Positions 25,186 to 33,586 of a stretch of 39,605 bases of DNA are shown here, one piece after another. The translations under genes were made by a program, and so were the position numbers. Each line of letters starts with the position of its first letter. Within the stretch, counting starts at the first letter, position 1. Under the pieces are notes generated by a model. That model worked only from the letters and a program-made list of their open reading frames with translations, made no database searches and was not told the origin of the DNA. The stretch comes from Chloroflexota bacterium. GTDB taxonomy: Bacteria; Chloroflexota; Dehalococcoidia; Lucifugimonadales; Lucifugimonadaceae. The stretch covers positions 1-39,605 of the forward strand of contig JABHBJ010000060.1 in assembly GCA_018673955.1 (NCBI GenBank), in the 5' to 3' direction.

Positions 25186-26178
25186 CTAAACTGGTTTTAC
25201 GATCCAGTCGGCGTCTTCGCCTCCGACTACTCGTCCTACGTTTTCCATTGTAAACTGAGCTGCGTTCCATTCGGATTCAATTGCGCGAGTCGCCAAGTGC
25301 GGTGTGACCACGACGTTCCTCATGGTTGGCAGTGGGTTGTCGGCTTCGATCGGTTCGATTTCTGTAACGTCGAGTCCTGCGGCGAATATCTTGTTCGATT
25401 CGAGTGCCCGAATTAGAGCTGATTCGTCGACTACAGGGCCACGGCACGTGTTGATGAGGATAGCGGTCGGTTTCATCATTTCGAATTCACGATCCGACAT
25501 GATGTGCTCTGTCACCCGATCGAGCGGAACGTGGAGGGTGATGATGTCGCAGGTTGAAACTAGCTCGTCGAAATCGACTCTCTTCGCTCCGGTTGCGGCA
25601 ACGTACTCTGCATCATGCTCAACAACATCATGATAGACGAGCTCGCACTCCCACCCAGCGAGTCGCTTGGCAACCCGTGAACCGATGCGACCTAGACCCA
25701 CAATTCCGATTTTTTTACCGACGAGTGTGTGGAATTCTGCTCGATCGCCTTCGACGCCCGCCATCCACGTGCCGTCCTTTACGCTTTGGATCTGAACGTC
25801 GAGCTTGCGGTTCGTCGAGAACATTAGGCCAATGGCGTGCTCGGCAACGGCTACAGCGTTCGCTCCACCGTTGTTGGATACATTGACTCCCATCTCGGCG
25901 AGTCCTGCCTTGTCGATGTAGTCTGTGCCGGCACTGAATGTCTGAACCAGTTTTACCGTTCCGACCTTCTCAGCGAGTTCCGCCATGCCCTTCAGGTGAC
26001 CTGTTGGCAGTAGTACAACCGCACCTTTGCATTGCGCCACAATATCGTCGAACGGCTGTGTGCTATCAACGAATCGAAGATCGATCCCTCCAACTTTTTC
26101 GGCAGCTTCCGATGTTTCTTTGAATCGGATTTGAGTTCCTTCATTATCAGGGCCGAGGATGACTGCGATGTTCGACAT
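25186..26178 (-). CDS. D-isomer-specific 2-hydroxyacid dehydrogenase
   Basis: A 330-residue NAD(P)-dependent reductase of the 2-keto acid / 2-hydroxyacid family. The Rossmann loop is G-I-V-G-L-G-R-I-G near 159-167, with D near 189 suggesting NAD preference. Catalytic residues are visible in N-T-C-R-G-P-V-V-D-E (Arg near 248), V-T-E-I-E-P (Glu near 277) and T-P-H-L-A (His near 297). An N-G-G-A-N segment near 104 binds substrate as in this family. It may act on phosphoglycerate, glyoxylate or another 2-oxoacid; motifs do not decide, and no ACT domain is present, so it is not a classical full-length SerA. Confidence 0.9.
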   Translation of the reverse strand: MSNIAVILGPDNEGTQIRFKETSEAAEKVGGIDLRFVDSTQPFDDIVAQCKGAVVLLPTGHLKGMAELAEKVGTVKLVQTFSAGTDYIDKAGLAEMGVNVSNNGGANAVAVAEHAIGLMFSTNRKLDVQIQSVKDGTWMAGVEGDRAEFHTLVGKKIGIVGLGRIGSRVAKRLAGWECELVYHDVVEHDAEYVAATGAKRVDFDELVSTCDIITLHVPLDRVTEHIMSDREFEMMKPTAILINTCRGPVVDESALIRALESNKIFAAGLDVTEIEPIEADNPLPTMRNVVVTPHLATRAIESEWNAAQFTMENVGRVVGGEDADWIVKPV

Positions 26179-26396
26179 GTTGATGGGCTGCTTTACTTTG
26201 GCTTTTTGGATATGTGCGAGCTAGTTGGTAAAAACGGATTACTAAAATAGCGTCGGTATGTACGACGGCAGATTATACTTACAAGATTGGTTCGAAATAC
26301 AAGTAGATTTTCGAACTGGCGAATCCGCTGCCGAGGTGTGATCGCTGGCAACGGTCAATAATTCAACATATTTAGTCTTTTCTTGTAATCACGCAT

Positions 26397-27302
26397 TTGA
26401 ACTCAGTAACAGTAAGCGCTCCAGCAACAACAGCTAATCTCGGGCCCGGTTTCGATAGCATCGGCATGGCTCTCGATGTGTGGAATGATCTCACTATCAC
26501 CCGAGGAGAGTTTAGTGTTTCATCGACAGGAGAGGGTGCGGATTTAGCACCGAAAGATACCCGTAACCTCGCAGTTACAGGTGTTGAGGCTGTGTTCAAC
26601 CACATCGGCGAACCTGTTCCGGGCTTGAAATATGAACAACACAACCGGGTTCCGTTTTCACGCGGGATGGGTAGTAGTTCATCAGCGATCGTGAGCGGCT
26701 TGGTTGCCGGATCGGCTATTTCGGGTGCTGATCTTTCGAAGGAAGAGCTAACCGTTTTGGCAGCCGATATCGAAGGCCACCCCGACAACGTTGCGCCAGC
26801 AATTTACGGTGGATGCACTGTTGGCGTTCGGAACGGGGTTGATAAATGGATTGTTGATCAGGTTAAGCTTCCTGAAGAGCTGTACGCAGTGCTGTTTATT
26901 CCTGAAATGAAGATGAACACTCACGAATCGAGAGCTCGACTACCAGATCAGATAAGCCGAACCGATGCTGTTTACAACATTGGCCGAGCTGCACTTTTGG
27001 TGAATGCACTTTCATCAGGTCGTTTGGAGTTGCTGAAGTACGCTACTGACGATCGACTCCACCAGCCTCACCGTGCGCAGGCGTTTACCGCCATGCCACA
27101 GCTTATTGAGGCAGCAATGAAGGGGGGCGCTCATGGTGCTTTCCTTTCGGGTGCAGGGCCTACTGTTTTGGCATTGGCGACCGGACGTGAAGTGACGATT
27201 AGTTACGAAATGGCTGAGTCTGCCCGTATATTGGGTGTCGAAGGCAAACCGATGATCGTTAGTGTTGCGCACGAAGGCGCATCAGTGGTTTCGAGTTCAT
27301 GA
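26397..27302 (+). CDS. thrB: Homoserine kinase
   Basis: A 301-residue GHMP kinase phosphorylating homoserine for threonine synthesis. Motif 1 is S-A-P-A-T-T-A-N-L-G-P-G-F-D near residues 7-20. Motif 2, the ATP-binding loop, is V-P-F-S-R-G-M-G-S-S-S-S-A near 85-97. Motif 3 is H-G-A-F-L-S-G-A-G-P-T near 246-256. The start is a TTG at 26397, with no ATG/GTG nearer the homology start and no good ribosome binding site. It overlaps lysC by 4 bp (ATGA), so the two aspartate-family genes are coupled. Confidence 0.95.
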   Translation: MNSVTVSAPATTANLGPGFDSIGMALDVWNDLTITRGEFSVSSTGEGADLAPKDTRNLAVTGVEAVFNHIGEPVPGLKYEQHNRVPFSRGMGSSSSAIVSGLVAGSAISGADLSKEELTVLAADIEGHPDNVAPAIYGGCTVGVRNGVDKWIVDQVKLPEELYAVLFIPEMKMNTHESRARLPDQISRTDAVYNIGRAALLVNALSSGRLELLKYATDDRLHQPHRAQAFTAMPQLIEAAMKGGAHGAFLSGAGPTVLALATGREVTISYEMAESARILGVEGKPMIVSVAHEGASVVSSS

Positions 27303-28549
27303 CGATCTTTCAAGAATCTCAACGACGTCCCGTCATTGTTCAAAAATATGGAGGGAGCTCGCTCGCCACATCCGAACATATTCACAACGTAGCTGCTCGT
27401 ATTCAGGCTCGTAAAGACGAAGGCGTTGACGTAATAGTTGTCGTTTCAGCAATGGGTGATTCTACGGATGATCTCATTGCGCTTTCTGATGCCGTTACGA
27501 ACGGTCAAACTCCTGATGCCCGCGAGATGGACACCCTACTCTCTACAGGCGAGCTCGTTAGTTCGACTCTGATGGCAATGGCCTTGAAAGCACGCGGATA
27601 CGATGCAATTAGCCTGAGCGGTATTCAGGCAGGTATCAAGACCGATATGGTTCATGGATCCGCTCGAATCGCAGATATCAACACTGATCGCCTACGACGA
27701 GAGCTCGATAACGACAGAATCGTCATTGTTGCCGGTTTTCAAGGCTTGGCGGAGTCGGGCGATATAACGACTCTTGGTAGAGGTGGATCAGACACAACAG
27801 CTGTCGCTCTCGCGGTTGCTTCTGAAGCGGAACGCTGTGAGATTTATACTGACGTTGATGGCATATATACAACGGACCCACGACTAACCGATAGGGCGCG
27901 AAAACTTTCTGAAATCGGTTTTCAAGAAATGCTGGAAATGGCTGTGCTTGGGGCCAAAATGAATCCGCGTTCGATTGAACTTGGCGCTGTTTACGATATG
28001 CCGGTTTACGTGGCGTCATCATTCTCGAACGAACCCGGAACGCTTATACACGGAGGAGAGCACACAATGGAAGTCCGCAAGGCGGTAACTGGAATCGCAA
28101 TCGACCGAAATGTTGGCAAGATCACCGTTCGGGGGGTTATTGATCGACCCGGAGTCGCTGCCGGCTTGCTGCAACCACTCGCCGATGCTGGCGTAAGCGT
28201 TGACGTTATCGTTCAGAATGCCAGTTCGGATGGCACGACCGATTTCACATTCACAGTCGCTCAGGCAAGCGTCGACAGGGCGGCTGAAGTGATTGGACGC
28301 GATTCAACTGTCCAATACGCCGAAGTCGTTACTGGTTCCGATCTCGCCAAAGTGAGTATTGTTGGCACGGGTATGGAAAATGCCCCCGGATACGCAGCAA
28401 GGATGTTCTCGACGCTTTCCGAAGTTGGTGTGAATATCGATATGATCACAACATCTGAAATCCGGATCACTACGATCATTGATCGAGATCAGGTTCAGAA
28501 AGCAGTTAAAGCGTTGCACGATGCATTTGAACTCGAAAAATCCGAGTAG
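27299..28549 (+). CDS. lysC: Aspartate kinase (monofunctional, two ACT domains)
   Basis: A 416-residue kinase catalysing the first step of lysine, threonine and methionine synthesis. The catalytic amino-acid-kinase domain has V-Q-K-Y-G-G-S-S-L-A near 14-23, G-R-G-G-S-D-T-T-A near 166-174 and E-I-Y-T-D-V-D-G near 188-195. Two regulatory ACT domains follow from about residue 265 (G-K-I-T-V-R-G-V-I-D-R-P-G) and 345 (V-S-I-V-G-T-G-M). It starts in the last codon of thrB. Feedback control by lysine/threonine is typical of the family; effector specificity cannot be read here. Confidence 0.96.
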   Translation: MTIFQESQRRPVIVQKYGGSSLATSEHIHNVAARIQARKDEGVDVIVVVSAMGDSTDDLIALSDAVTNGQTPDAREMDTLLSTGELVSSTLMAMALKARGYDAISLSGIQAGIKTDMVHGSARIADINTDRLRRELDNDRIVIVAGFQGLAESGDITTLGRGGSDTTAVALAVASEAERCEIYTDVDGIYTTDPRLTDRARKLSEIGFQEMLEMAVLGAKMNPRSIELGAVYDMPVYVASSFSNEPGTLIHGGEHTMEVRKAVTGIAIDRNVGKITVRGVIDRPGVAAGLLQPLADAGVSVDVIVQNASSDGTTDFTFTVAQASVDRAAEVIGRDSTVQYAEVVTGSDLAKVSIVGTGMENAPGYAARMFSTLSEVGVNIDMITTSEIRITTIIDRDQVQKAVKALHDAFELEKSE

Positions 28550-28598
28550 ACTCTCTTCCGATTAGACACCAGAAGCAATATTTCCACGAATTCGTAAT

Positions 28599-29363
28599 TT
28601 GACCCACCCGTACTTGAGCGTTGTGATTCCCGCCTACAACGAGGAAGCTCGGATCGCGTCGACGGTAAAGGCGTTGGTCGAGTATCTGGCGATATGGTCG
28701 GCTGAAGTGAAAGATCGTGCATGGGAGCTAATCGTGGTGAGCGATGGCTCAACTGATTCGACTGCCAAGATTGTTTCTCAAATATCGAATTCTGACAGTC
28801 ACGTTCGTCTTATCGACGCTCCTCACGGTGGTAAAGGCGCTGCAGTTCGCCGTGGAATGGACGAGGCGACAGGCGATTGGCGGTTCCTTTGCGATGCAGA
28901 TCTTTCGATGCCTGTCGATAATTTGGGTCGTTTCTTTGGCGATAGCGGTGGGCATCCACCGTTCGATGTCGCAATTGGCTCTCGTGAAGCTCCTGGCGCT
29001 CGGCGGTTCGATGAACCCCGAAGTCGACACATCAAAGGCAGGCTATTCAACTTCGCTGTCAAGGGTCTTGCGATTCGAGGTATAGAAGACACTCAGTGCG
29101 GTTTCAAGCTGTTCTCTGCTGAATCGGCACAGAAGCTATTCCCGCATCAATCACTCGATGGTTGGGCGTTCGATGTCGAACTGCTTGTGATGGCGAAGAA
29201 CGCAAAGTTCTCAGTAGGTGAAGTCCCTATCGATTGGTACTACGGTGAAGGTTCGAAAATGACTTTCTCAAAGGGAATTATCGCCGTTTTGGATGTGGCG
29301 CGTGTGGGAGTAAATAACTTGATGAGGAAGTACCGAGTCGTTGAGAAGAAGCGAGAGGCATGA
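28599..29363 (+). CDS. Family 2 glycosyltransferase, dolichyl-phosphate glucosyltransferase (ALG5)-like
   Basis: A 254-residue GT-A enzyme likely transferring a sugar from a nucleotide sugar to polyprenyl phosphate on the cytoplasmic membrane face. Motifs: V-V-I-P-A-Y-N-E-E-A-R near 7-17, V-V-S-D-G-S-T-D-S-T near 46-55, the DXD-like F-L-C-D-A-D-L-S-M-P near 95-104, and D-T-Q-C-G-F-K-L-F near 162 with D-G-W-A-F-D-V-E near 180, both characteristic of the ALG5/Dpm group. No C-terminal membrane helix. TTG start, 49 bp after lysC. Its stop overlaps the start of the CoA-binding gene by 4 bp. Confidence 0.87.
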   Translation: MTHPYLSVVIPAYNEEARIASTVKALVEYLAIWSAEVKDRAWELIVVSDGSTDSTAKIVSQISNSDSHVRLIDAPHGGKGAAVRRGMDEATGDWRFLCDADLSMPVDNLGRFFGDSGGHPPFDVAIGSREAPGARRFDEPRSRHIKGRLFNFAVKGLAIRGIEDTQCGFKLFSAESAQKLFPHQSLDGWAFDVELLVMAKNAKFSVGEVPIDWYYGEGSKMTFSKGIIAVLDVARVGVNNLMRKYRVVEKKREA

Positions 29364-29791
29364 ATATTTTTTCAAACCCTTCGAGAAACGAAATACGCGG
29401 CATACTTCGAGATTCAAAAACTATCGCCGTGGTAGGTATTTCCCAACGTGAGACACGGGCGAGTAAGTATGTTTCTGAATACCTGCAGCGCGAGGGTTAC
29501 ACGATCTACCCAGTGAATCCCAGCCTCGATACTTGGAACGGCTTGAAGGTTTACGACTCAGTCGCCGATCTTCCCGAAAAGGTCGATATTGTGGATGTTT
29601 TCAGGAGATCGTCGCAAGTTCTACCCCTAGCGGGTGATGTAGTGGAAGCCGGAGTGAAGGTAATGTGGCTTCAGCAAGGGATAGTCGACGAAGAAGCGGC
29701 AGAAATCGTATCTGATGCTGGGATCAAAGTGATAATGGATTCCTGCATTATGGTTGAGCACAAATCAATGAAGTTGGATTTTTCAGGGTGA
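29360..29791 (+). CDS. CoA-binding domain protein (YccU/CoA_binding_2 family)
   Basis: A 143-residue single Rossmann domain. Signatures: I-A-V-V-G-I-S near 22-28 followed by R-A-S-K-Y-V near 33, I-Y-P-V-N-P near 50-55, V-D-I-V-D-V-F-R near 75-82 and V-M-W-L-Q-Q-G near 99-105, ending in a conserved D-S-C-I-M-V-E-H near 127-134. The family binds CoA or its derivatives; the physiological role is unknown in bacteria. It is wedged with overlap between two polyprenyl-phosphate glycosyltransferase genes, so it is certainly co-expressed with them. Confidence 0.9.
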   Translation: MNIFSNPSRNEIRGILRDSKTIAVVGISQRETRASKYVSEYLQREGYTIYPVNPSLDTWNGLKVYDSVADLPEKVDIVDVFRRSSQVLPLAGDVVEAGVKVMWLQQGIVDEEAAEIVSDAGIKVIMDSCIMVEHKSMKLDFSG

Positions 29792-29801
29792 CCGTAGAGA
29801 C

Positions 29802-30539
29802 GTGCAAATGAACGATAGTTCTAAAAATCCACTGAAGGTTGCCATTGTTGTTCCGACCTACAACGAAGCGGAAACATTGCCAGTTTTGATCGAAAAGGTC
29901 ATCAATCAGAACATCACTGGGCTCGGTTTTGTTGTCGTCGATGATGGATCTCCTGATGGAACCGGCGATATTGCCGATCGACTCGCCGACGAGTTCGATG
30001 GAGTGTTCATCGTTCTGCATCGTGAAGGTAAGCAAGGGCTTGGTACTGCCTATACGGCTGGGTTCCAGATTGCGCTCGATGCCGGTGCAGATCGAATCGT
30101 CCAGATGGACGCGGATCTTTCACATCCACCCGAAGTCTTAGATGGGCTTATCGGAGAACTCGGCAACGCAGATGTGGTAATTGCTTCTCGCTATGTGAGC
30201 GGCGGTGGTGTCGATCCTGAATGGAGCTGGGGGCGTAGGCAGATCAGCTACTGGGGTAATATCGGTATTCGCACGATACTTGGGTTGAAAGTGAAAGACA
30301 CTACATCAGGATTCAAGGGGTTTCAACGAAAAACCCTTGAATTGATTGGTATTGATCGACTTACTCTCTCAGGATTTGGGTTCCAAGCGGAAGTTGCTTA
30401 CCGATGTCAGCAGGCTGGCATGGATGTTATTGAGCAGCCGTATGTCTTTATGGAGCGAACGGCAGGTAAATCCAAAATGTCCTTAGGTATCGTCGTCGAA
30501 GCTTTTTTTGCGCTTTCCTGGATGCGCATTCGCGGCTAA
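29802..30539 (+). CDS. Polyprenol-phosphate mannosyltransferase (Dpm1-like GT2)
   Basis: A 245-residue GT-A transferase. Motifs: V-V-P-T-Y-N-E-A-E-T-L near 16-26, V-V-D-D-G-S-P-D-G-T near 45-54, Q-M-D-A-D-L-S-H-P-P near 103-112 (DXD metal site), D-T-T-S-G-F-K-G-F near 166, and G-F-G-F-Q-A-E near 190 with F-M-E-R-T-A-G-K-S-K-M near 217. This is the prokaryotic Dpm1 pattern without a membrane anchor; it makes polyprenyl-phosphomannose as donor for protein or glycolipid mannosylation. The GTG at 29802 or the ATG two codons later may be the start. Final gene of the thrB-to-Dpm cluster. Confidence 0.9.
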   Translation: MQMNDSSKNPLKVAIVVPTYNEAETLPVLIEKVINQNITGLGFVVVDDGSPDGTGDIADRLADEFDGVFIVLHREGKQGLGTAYTAGFQIALDAGADRIVQMDADLSHPPEVLDGLIGELGNADVVIASRYVSGGGVDPEWSWGRRQISYWGNIGIRTILGLKVKDTTSGFKGFQRKTLELIGIDRLTLSGFGFQAEVAYRCQQAGMDVIEQPYVFMERTAGKSKMSLGIVVEAFFALSWMRIRG

Positions 30540-30593
30540 TTAAAGCCGTTTTGTATGACTTGTCATAGATAGCTCGACTGGAATGCCGGTTTA

Positions 30594-31388
30594 GTGATGG
30601 CTGTACGCTCCACACCATGGGCACAAGTTATTCAAAGCCAATCATTTGCAAGCCCATGCTTATTCAAGACCATTGAAGAAGAAGCTATCGGGCAACCTCT
30701 AGCTGGACGCTGGGACGACGCAATCGATGTGAACATCCGCGGCGTAGATATCGATTCCAACAACCAGCGCTGTTGGAATCGACTTGGTAAGGCTTATCTA
30801 GAACTTAGCAAGTACAAAGACCCCCGAGTGTCGCTTGAAAGAGCTCTTGCGATAGATCTGCATAATCGAGTAGTTACGAGACAGCTCGAACGTTTGTCGA
30901 ATCTCAACTCAAATTGAATCTTCCGACGGACATCAGGAGAGGCTGCAATCAGTTCTGTATTGTTCATTTCAGACCCTGCAGTCGCAACCGTTTCGTAATT
31001 GAAAAAAGTTGCTTCACCAGAAGTTCTTGCAGCCGTTTCTCCCGGTGACAAGTTAAAGTTGGTGATCGACTCTACAATCGTTTCAGTTGCTACTCATACT
31101 AGCGAATACGTTGGAACCCCTTAGGTTCGTATAGCCACCCGACTTACTAAAACGATCACTGGTGGTAACAAATACGAAGTGTTCGCTGCCAAGTTGACTG
31201 ATTCAGAAGTTGTAGTGCTGGTGAGAGAAACGAAGCGTTCGCCAGATCAGGCTCGAATCGCTTCCTTCGCTTCGTATCTTCGGAAGAAAATCGGTGATTT
31301 AGATCTCGATGATCCAATTGAGATCAACGACGAACTTCGCATGGAAGACGACATAGATTCGGCTGAGGATTCCAGCCTGCGGTACTAG
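30594..31388 (+). pseudogene. TPR protein with C-terminal nucleic-acid-type domain, interrupted by three stop codons
   Basis: A single reading frame of 264 codons spans this interval without any frameshift but contains TGA (30915-30917), TAA (30996-30998) and TAG (31122-31124). The N-terminal ~107 residues are TPR-like (A-G-R-W-D-D-A-I-D-V-N, then W-N-R-L-G-K-A-Y-L-E-L near 63 and A-L-A-I-D-L-H-N near 85). The C-terminal part (E-V-L-A-A-V-S-P-G-D-K-L, G-G-N-K-Y-E-V-F, V-V-V-L-V-R-E-T, an acidic tail ending S-S-L-R-Y) matches, as I remember it, a TPR family common in Chloroflexota. The remaining open pieces are 30594-30917 and 31179-31388. Confidence 0.72.
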
Positions 31389-31389
31389 A

Positions 31390-32742
31390 CTAGGCGTAAC
31401 CGATTCTGGCGATCACGTTTCGAACAGCGGTAACGAGTGCATCGACATCGTCTTCGGTATGCACAGTCGAAACGTTTCCGGCGCAACGATTCGACATCAA
31501 GAATCCTTCGTTAAGTAGGCCGATGAACATCATGTTAAGCAGCTTCTTGTCGTTGGTAGCGAATGATCTGTAGTCGGTTACTTCCGTCGAAGTGAATTGA
31601 AGGGCGAATAACGACGCAACGCCAGTCACACCCATTGGCACTTCTAATTCAGTGAATAATGCACGTAGCTTCGAACGAAGCGATTCCCCCAAATTATCTA
31701 GATATTCAAACTTATCTGGAGTTAAATTTTCTAAAGTTGCAACTCCTGCAGCAGCGGTCATCGGGTTTCCGTTAAACGTCCCGGCGTGTTGAACAGTCGC
31801 ACCGCCGTTTGTTGGATCCCACATCGACATGATGTCTTCTCTGCCACCGAATGCACCTACTGGCATTCCCCCGCCAATTACTTTGCCGAAGCAGGTTAGG
31901 TCGGGCGTGATTCCGTAATAATCTTGCGCACCGCCATAGGCGATTCGGAACGCGATCACTTCGTCGAATATCAGTACGATTCCGAGCTCTTTAGTTACTC
32001 GGCGAAGGCCTTCAAGAAATTCTGGGGTGCCGGGCACCATTCCGCATTGACCGTTTACAGGCTCAACGATTACTGCTGCTAGCTCATCCGCATGTTCGCG
32101 AATTATTCGTTCAGCCGAAACGATGTTGTTGAACGGTGCAATAAAAATATCGTCGATCGAGGTTCTAGAAATACCCGGGAAAGCCTTTATCGCCTCGGGC
32201 GATTCGGCATCGCCGGCTTGGTCGAGCGGCGGCACAACGCTGATCTGAATCGCATCATGGTTGCCGTGGTAGGCGCCTTCGCACTTCACCAATTTCTCCT
32301 TCCCCGTAAACGCCCGTGCAGCACGAATGGCATTGAGAGTCGCTTCAGTGCCGGTGTTGACGAATCTGACCTTATTGAGTGAAGGAACACGTTCGCAAAG
32401 TAGTTCAGCCCACTTTACGACTGAAGGGCTTGGTGCTGGGAACGATAGCCCGTGGTTGATCTGCTCGGCGACGGCGCTAATGACCTCTGGCGGTCGGTGC
32501 CCAAGTATCAGCGTCGTCATGTTGTTTACAAAGTCGGTTCGTTTGTTGTCATCGGCGTCGATCAGGGTCGTGCCTGTTCCGTCGGTGATGTAGAGCGGGA
32601 ACGGATCCCAGTAGATCGAATTTCGAGTGTCGCCGCCGGGCATGAACTGTGTTGCTTTTTCGTGCAACTCTGCCGATTTAGGATTGGCCGCCGTGTAGTT
32701 GGCGATTTCATTTTTAAGCGCGTTGTCGAGCGAAGTGGTCAT
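31390..32742 (-). CDS. Class III aminotransferase, glutamate-1-semialdehyde aminomutase-like
   Basis: A 450-residue PLP enzyme. Signatures: F-M-P-G-G-D-T-R near 33-40 (as in HemL), F-V-N-T-G-T-E-A-T near 128-136, K-C-E-G-A-Y-H-G-N-H-D near 152-162, I-F-D-E-V-I-A-F-R near 262-270 (PLP Asp), and the Schiff-base Lys in F-G-K-V-I-G-G-G-M-P-V-G near 289-300. The N-terminal and active-site pattern is HemL-like, but many family members in this group are not the haem-pathway enzyme and act on other amines; no other haem gene is nearby. Lies 40 bp downstream of sir2 on the same strand. Confidence 0.85.
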   Translation of the reverse strand: MTTSLDNALKNEIANYTAANPKSAELHEKATQFMPGGDTRNSIYWDPFPLYITDGTGTTLIDADDNKRTDFVNNMTTLILGHRPPEVISAVAEQINHGLSFPAPSPSVVKWAELLCERVPSLNKVRFVNTGTEATLNAIRAARAFTGKEKLVKCEGAYHGNHDAIQISVVPPLDQAGDAESPEAIKAFPGISRTSIDDIFIAPFNNIVSAERIIREHADELAAVIVEPVNGQCGMVPGTPEFLEGLRRVTKELGIVLIFDEVIAFRIAYGGAQDYYGITPDLTCFGKVIGGGMPVGAFGGREDIMSMWDPTNGGATVQHAGTFNGNPMTAAAGVATLENLTPDKFEYLDNLGESLRSKLRALFTELEVPMGVTGVASLFALQFTSTEVTDYRSFATNDKKLLNMMFIGLLNEGFLMSNRCAGNVSTVHTEDDVDALVTAVRNVIARIGYA

Positions 32743-32782
32743 TTCGAAATTCTTGATTCGTTTCTAACAGGCTGTTTTTAGA

Positions 32783-33586
32783 TCAGGCTGAGAGCGATTG
32801 AAGCAGCATTGGCAGTGCTTCTCCCGCGGTCGAGCGCAAAGATACCTTACAAATCGACGTAAGTTTCGTTTCGGTGGGGTTGATCTCGATAATAGTTGCG
32901 CCCGATGCCTCAGCGATCCACAGCAGCCCGCTAGCAGGTCGAACGGTGGCAGAGGTGCCGATTGCCAGTACGCAGTCGGCTTTGTCGATTTCCGCTCGGG
33001 CAGAGGCCATCACGTCGCTAGGTATAGGTTCGCCAAACATCACGGTGTCGAACTTGACTAGTCCATCGCACTTTTTGCACGGGTCGGGAGCGAACAACGG
33101 AACGAAATCGCCTAGCGACTCGCGATCTCCACATTCGATACAGCGGAGCTTTGTTCGATTACCGTGGATTTCGATTAGATTTTCGAGTCCGGCTTTTTCA
33201 TCGAGTGCATCGATATTTTGCGTTACTAGTGATCGAATCGAGCCGATTTTCTCTAATTCTGCGAGGGCGTAATGACCAGCGTGCGGTTCAGCAGTTGCGA
33301 GCGCGTCTCGTAGTTCGATTATGTGATCGTCGATCTTTTCGTTCGTTCGACGATTCCACCAGCCAGTAGGATCTTTTTTGAACTGCGAATAGCCGTCCAT
33401 TTTTGGAGCGCCGTACTTGGTCCAAAGACCGTCGACTCCTCGAAACGGTGGTATTCCGCTTTCGACCGACATGCCCGCTCCGGTCATTCCAACGACGTAG
33501 CTGGATTCTCTGACGATCTCGGCAATTTGTTCGATGCCGTTGTTCAGTTCGGAATTTGGTGAACCGCTTGCTTGGATATTAGTCAT
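32783..33586 (-). CDS. Sir2-family NAD-dependent protein deacylase (sirtuin)
   Basis: A 267-residue sirtuin. Visible: G-M-T-G-A-G-M-S-V-E-S-G-I-P-P-F-R-G near 33-50 (NAD Rossmann loop), V-T-Q-N-I-D near 119-124, catalytic His in E-I-H-G near 138-141, the structural zinc site C-I-E-C...C-K-K-C (near 148-151 and 169-172), and V-M-F-G-E near 182. Removes acetyl or other acyl groups from lysines using NAD; acyl preference is open. Starts inside the end of recF (8-bp overlap), so it is co-transcribed with recF. Confidence 0.93.
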   Translation of the reverse strand: MTNIQASGSPNSELNNGIEQIAEIVRESSYVVGMTGAGMSVESGIPPFRGVDGLWTKYGAPKMDGYSQFKKDPTGWWNRRTNEKIDDHIIELRDALATAEPHAGHYALAELEKIGSIRSLVTQNIDALDEKAGLENLIEIHGNRTKLRCIECGDRESLGDFVPLFAPDPCKKCDGLVKFDTVMFGEPIPSDVMASARAEIDKADCVLAIGTSATVRPASGLLWIAEASGATIIEINPTETKLTSICKVSLRSTAGEALPMLLQSLSA

